A stretch of DNA of 64,000 bases. Source: JABMMZ01 sp044357345. GTDB taxonomy: Bacteria > Bacteroidota > Bacteroidia > NS11-12g > UBA955. The stretch spans positions 31,844-95,843 of the forward strand of contig JBIKPR010000002.1 of NCBI GenBank assembly GCA_044357345.1. Reading direction: 5' to 3'. The translations under genes and the position numbers were made by a program. Below, one piece after another: positions 63,388 through 64,000 of this stretch. Numbering within the stretch: position 1 is the stretch's first letter; each line of letters begins with the position of its first letter. The notes under the pieces are model-generated. The model had not been told where the DNA came from, did no database searches, and saw only the letters and a list, made by a program, of their open reading frames with translations.

Positions 63388-63571
63388 AAGTTTAAAAGAC
63401 GACAATCAAACGTTCAACGGCAGACAAGAAGGCCGCCAAAGAACAACTTTGATAGTTATTAAAAATTATTTTGTAATGTTGCTAAACAAAGTGGAGACAG
63501 ATCCCACTATAAAAAACAGGGCGAATTCCGAAAAGCCAAATGAGTAGGAACAAAATTTAAATTAAAAGAAA

Positions 63572-63748
63572 ATGAAAAATTTAGTATTTATTTCAGGAGC
63601 ATTATTTTCTAGTTTGACACTGCTAGGGGGGCTTTTTAAAATTCAACATTGGCCAGGCGCTTCAATTTTACTCGTTCTTGGCCTTGCAGGTTTCGCAGTA
63701 ATTTTTATTCCTTCTTTCGCAAAATACAAATACGACAAGGACAAATAA
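63572..63748 (+). CDS. GldL-like small membrane protein in a cassette
   Basis: 58 residues. Two membrane segments joined by LFKIQHWPGAS, a motif shared with the N-terminal membrane part of the gliding motor protein GldL. Cassette boundaries are the two attC-like sites. About 180 bp of leader without a gene lies between site 1 and its ATG. The sequence is too short for GldL function itself. It could tune or poison the motor, or be a T9SS-linked accessory factor (speculative). Confidence 0.7.
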   Translation: MKNLVFISGALFSSLTLLGGLFKIQHWPGASILLVLGLAGFAVIFIPSFAKYKYDKDK

Positions 63749-63849
63749 GACTCTTTCAAACAAGGTATTATTTAAGCGGTCGAACTTTATAAGCATGTGA
63801 GTTTGACCGTTTTTTAACTTTATTTTTGCGAGTTAGACAAGAAAACCAG

Positions 63850-63983
63850 CCCATAACAGCACCTACAAGAAATTGGCGGTTCAGTGGTTAATTGAAGCTT
63901 TGTGCTTCGTATCAAGTTCAGTGCTGGCAGACAGTTTTCGTCTCCGAAATCGCCAACTTCTTGTAGCTGCAAAACGTTATAGC
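63850..63983 (+). other. attC-like recombination site 2
   Basis: Left end CCCATAACAGCACCTACAAG and AAATTGGCG, right end CGCCAACTTCTTGTAGC TGC followed by AAAACGTTAT. The arms pair over about 20 bp with the same one-sided AAAAC bulge. Outer ends match site 1 (TAACAGCA and TGCAAAACGTTAT) but the arm sequence differs, the mark of attC sites. The array probably continues beyond the window end. Confidence 0.78.
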
Positions 63984-64000
63984 TAATGCCCACCGCGTTG

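Noticed and set aside
63391..63571. A 23-codon ORF (starts near 63477) in the leader of the GldL-like cassette
   Set aside because: Too short, no ribosome-binding or family support; left unannotated.

Overview
The window looks like chromosome from an aquatic, AT-rich member of the Bacteroidota. The evidence is a gliding-motility lipoprotein (gldH), several secreted proteins with type IX secretion (Por) C-terminal sorting domains, promoters of the TAnnTTTG type, a tmRNA whose tag reads GENNFAMAA, and a flavobacterial-type green proton-pumping rhodopsin. Genus cannot be fixed from the sequence.

Layout. 1-8.5 kb: a fatty-acid desaturase cut by the window edge, an RluB-type pseudouridine synthase with a long repetitive basic tail, ComF, a Calx-beta T9SS protein, a DUF2461 protein and MarC. 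8.8-25 kb: housekeeping and envelope genes on both strands (infB, paaD-like, recX, secreted EEP nuclease, BASS symporter, gldH operon, O-antigen ligase, LysM protein, VWA protein, membrane J-protein, YCF48-like T9SS protein, DUF5522 microprotein, ppx, ndk). 25-33 kb: nadK, xth, GT2, a RAYT transposase bracketed by its REP repeats, ccmB, an AlaDH/PNT-family dehydrogenase, an MNT-HEPN toxin-antitoxin pair, tandem repeats and ssrA (tmRNA). 33-38 kb: nrdA/nrdB and an unknown gene with a perfect operator-like palindrome upstream. 38.9-41.9 kb: a phototrophy locus made of rhodopsin followed by one gene encoding a lycopene cyclase fused to a Blh-type beta-carotene dioxygenase, so one polypeptide could turn lycopene into retinal. 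42.7-45.6 kb: FIST sensor protein plus PAS histidine kinase. 46-53.6 kb: giant beta-helix/PKD T9SS adhesin and a PadR-PspC operon. 53.7-59.1 kb: a LexA-like S24 repressor with its own operator, divergent from a dinB-dnaE2 translesion synthesis operon.

59-64 kb is the most unusual part: an integron-like region directly downstream of dnaE2. It contains a tyrosine recombinase (one frameshift, no obvious IntI-specific insertion), three copies of a conserved element that all diverge near the same ATAAGTA motif (attI-like), a second diverged copy of the dnaE2 3' end, small single-gene cassettes, and two attC-like imperfect palindromes of about 133 bp with conserved outer ends (TAACAGCA and TGCAAAACGTTAT) and otherwise unrelated but self-complementary arms.

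Two themes recur across the window. Many genes have the -7 box TAnnTTTG only 4-8 nt before the start codon, which predicts leaderless mRNAs. Intergenic spaces are rich in hairpin repeats, among them REP elements probably moved by the local RAYT. No tRNA, rRNA or CRISPR array was seen. Functional calls come from motif reading only; no database search was run.
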